Assembly (NCBI GenBank): GCA_002440085.1
Contig: DJRM01000110.1
Coordinates: 1-6,069, forward strand
DNA: 6,069 nt
Source of the DNA: Bacteroidales bacterium UBA6360
GTDB taxonomy: Bacteria; Bacteroidota; Bacteroidia; Bacteroidales; UBA932
Direction of reading: 5' to 3'
Each line of letters begins with the position of its first letter. Position 1 is the first letter of the stretch. Made by a program: the position numbers and the translations under genes. The notes below the pieces were generated by a model. It did not search any database, was not told where the DNA came from, and was given only the letters and a program-made list of their open reading frames with translations. Shown in pieces: positions 4,812 through 6,069 of the stretch.

Positions 4812-6069
4812 ATGAAAAAGAGCATCAAATTCTTGGCTGTCGCTCTCGGACTCGCAGCAGTAGCCTGCAGCTCCCCTGAGAAGATGGCGGAACAGGCAGA
4901 GAATGTGATCGTGAAGTGCGATCCTGCCGTTCTTGAAGTTGTGGCCGGCAACATCGACGCCACAGTCTCTGTAACTTATCCTGAGGATTACTTCCATCCG
5001 AAGGCAGTTCTCGCCGTCACCCCTGTAATCGTCTTCGACGGTGGTGAGCAGGCTATGGAGCCGTTCATGTTCCAGGGCGAGAAGGTGAAGGACAACTACG
5101 AGGTCGTTCCTTCAGCAGGCAAAACAGTGACCAAGAAGGTTCACTTCACTTATGAGAAGGGTATGGAGAAGTGCTATCTTGAACTTCGCGGCGTGGTAAG
5201 CTACAAGGACAAGAAGATTGACCTCCCTACAAAGAAGGCTGCCGACGGCGCCAACACCACTTACATGCTTGCCTGCAAGAGAGGTAAGGTTGACCTCAAG
5301 GCTGACGGCTATCAGGCTGTCATCTCAATGCCTGAGGAGGGTCAGATTCTCTACTCAATCAACAGCGCAAACGTTAAGAATTCTGAACTCAAAGGTCAGT
5401 CTGTCAAGGATTTCCTCGCTGCCGTCGAGGCTGCAAAGGCAAACGAGCGCAAGACTATCGTAAGCACGGACATCGTGGCATACGCTTCACCTGATGGTCC
5501 TGAGAAGCTCAACAACAAGCTTTCAGATAACCGTTCGACTTCCGCAGAGAAGGCATTCAACAAGGTTACGAAGAAGGCTCCTATCGACGCTCCGGTTAAC
5601 GTGAAGTCAGTAGGCGAGGACTGGGAAGGCTTCCAGGAGCTCGTTAACAACTCCAACATCGAGGACAAGGAGCTTATCCTCCGCGTTCTTTCAATGTACA
5701 GCGATCCGGCTGTCCGCGAACAGGAAATCAAGAACATGTCAGCAGTCTACACGACTCTTGCAAAGGAGGTTCTTCCTGAACTCCGCCGCGCGCGCTTCAT
5801 CGCTAACGTTGAGTTCACTAACTACTCAAGCGAGGAGCTCCTCAAGCTCGTTGACGAGAACATCGACGTTCTTGATGAGCCTGCACTCCTCCACGCTGCA
5901 ACTCTCGTTGAGAAGGATGCCGACAAGGTCGCCCTCTACAAGAAGGCCATCGAGAAGTATTCAAGCGCTGTCGCTCAGTACAACCTCGCTGTCGTTTATG
6001 CAAATGCCGGCAAGGACGCTGACTGCAAGACTGCCATCGCAAAGTGTGACGCCAACGACGCTGACGTGA
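4812..6069 (+). CDS. Outer-membrane lipoprotein with OmpA-like and TPR-like parts, 3' end cut by window edge
   Basis: 419 codons are readable with no stop before the window ends. MKKSIKFLAVALGLAAVAC gives a lipoprotein signal with Cys19 as lipidation site; the following SSPEK is not the strongly acidic tract used for surface display. Residues about 30-160 are a beta-rich region I recall from a Bacteroidota family of OmpA/TPR lipoproteins (PAVLEVVAGNIDATVSVTYPEDYF). Residues about 178-265 resemble an OmpA C-terminal peptidoglycan-binding fold: AYASPDG 223-229, then LNNKLSDNRSTSAEKAF 233-249, parallel to the family's N..LS..RA pattern with Arg241 at the peptidoglycan-contact position. Residues 270-329 hold the very conserved DWEGFQELV, KELILRVLSMYSDP, REQEIKNM and LPELRRARF motifs. 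From about 340 short helical repeats of TPR type follow. Codon choice is strongly biased to GAG, AAG, AAC, GAC and CTC, suggesting high expression. Precise function is unknown; an envelope-anchoring role is inferred. Confidence 0.88.
   Translation, partial: MKKSIKFLAVALGLAAVACSSPEKMAEQAENVIVKCDPAVLEVVAGNIDATVSVTYPEDYFHPKAVLAVTPVIVFDGGEQAMEPFMFQGEKVKDNYEVVPSAGKTVTKKVHFTYEKGMEKCYLELRGVVSYKDKKIDLPTKKAADGANTTYMLACKRGKVDLKADGYQAVISMPEEGQILYSINSANVKNSELKGQSVKDFLAAVEAAKANERKTIVSTDIVAYASPDGPEKLNNKLSDNRSTSAEKAFNKVTKKAPIDAPVNVKSVGEDWEGFQELVNNSNIEDKELILRVLSMYSDPAVREQEIKNMSAVYTTLAKEVLPELRRARFIANVEFTNYSSEELLKLVDENIDVLDEPALLHAATLVEKDADKVALYKKAIEKYSSAVAQYNLAVVYANAGKDADCKTAIAKCDANDADV

Noticed and set aside
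5396..5737. Minus-strand open frame of 113 codons opposite the lipoprotein gene
   Set aside because: Ser/Leu-rich product expected from the GAG/AAG/CTC-biased sense strand; no start context or motif supports it.

Overview
The window looks like a chromosomal piece of a Bacteroidota genome, most likely order Bacteroidales. Three things suggest this. The block sigma-54-type regulator, LptE-family lipoprotein, small TPR-like protein, SecG is, from memory, a characteristic Bacteroidales gene order. The divergent intergenic region carries a TTTG-N19-TAnnTTTG promoter of the Bacteroidota primary-sigma type. Starts lack Shine-Dalgarno sequences and are preceded by A/T-rich tracts. I cannot name a genus from sequence reading alone. 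No mobile element, CRISPR array, tRNA or rRNA was seen.

Layout: five genes lie on the minus strand and one on the plus strand. Read in the minus direction from 4594, a sigma-54-dependent AAA+ activator with a Fis-type HTH (4594-3278) is followed closely by an LptE-family outer-membrane lipoprotein (3246-2728), a 201-residue protein with one C-terminal TPR-like motif (2723-2118) and SecG (2077-1748). Gaps of 31, 4 and 40 bases suggest one transcript. A 9-bp hairpin followed by T residues (1684-1664) probably ends it. Then comes a 228-base gap with a second, UUCG-capped hairpin. After it, clpB (start 1519) runs off the left edge of the window. On the plus strand, starting at 4812, a Bacteroidota outer-membrane lipoprotein with an OmpA-like centre and a TPR-like C-terminal part runs off the right edge.

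How the genes fit together: LptE belongs to the outer-membrane LPS-insertion machinery, SecG to the inner-membrane Sec translocon, the plus-strand lipoprotein to the envelope, and ClpB is the cytoplasmic disaggregase. The theme is envelope biogenesis and protein quality control. The regulator has no receiver or other sensory domain, so what controls it is not visible here. Its promoter lies back to back with that of the plus-strand lipoprotein.

The most unusual points are a ClpB that starts directly at its first AAA+ module without the N-terminal Clp_N domain, the structured minus-strand leader upstream of it, and the compact divergent control region at 4595-4811. I see nothing that clearly amounts to a wholly new system. 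No stretch longer than 300 bases lacks a gene.
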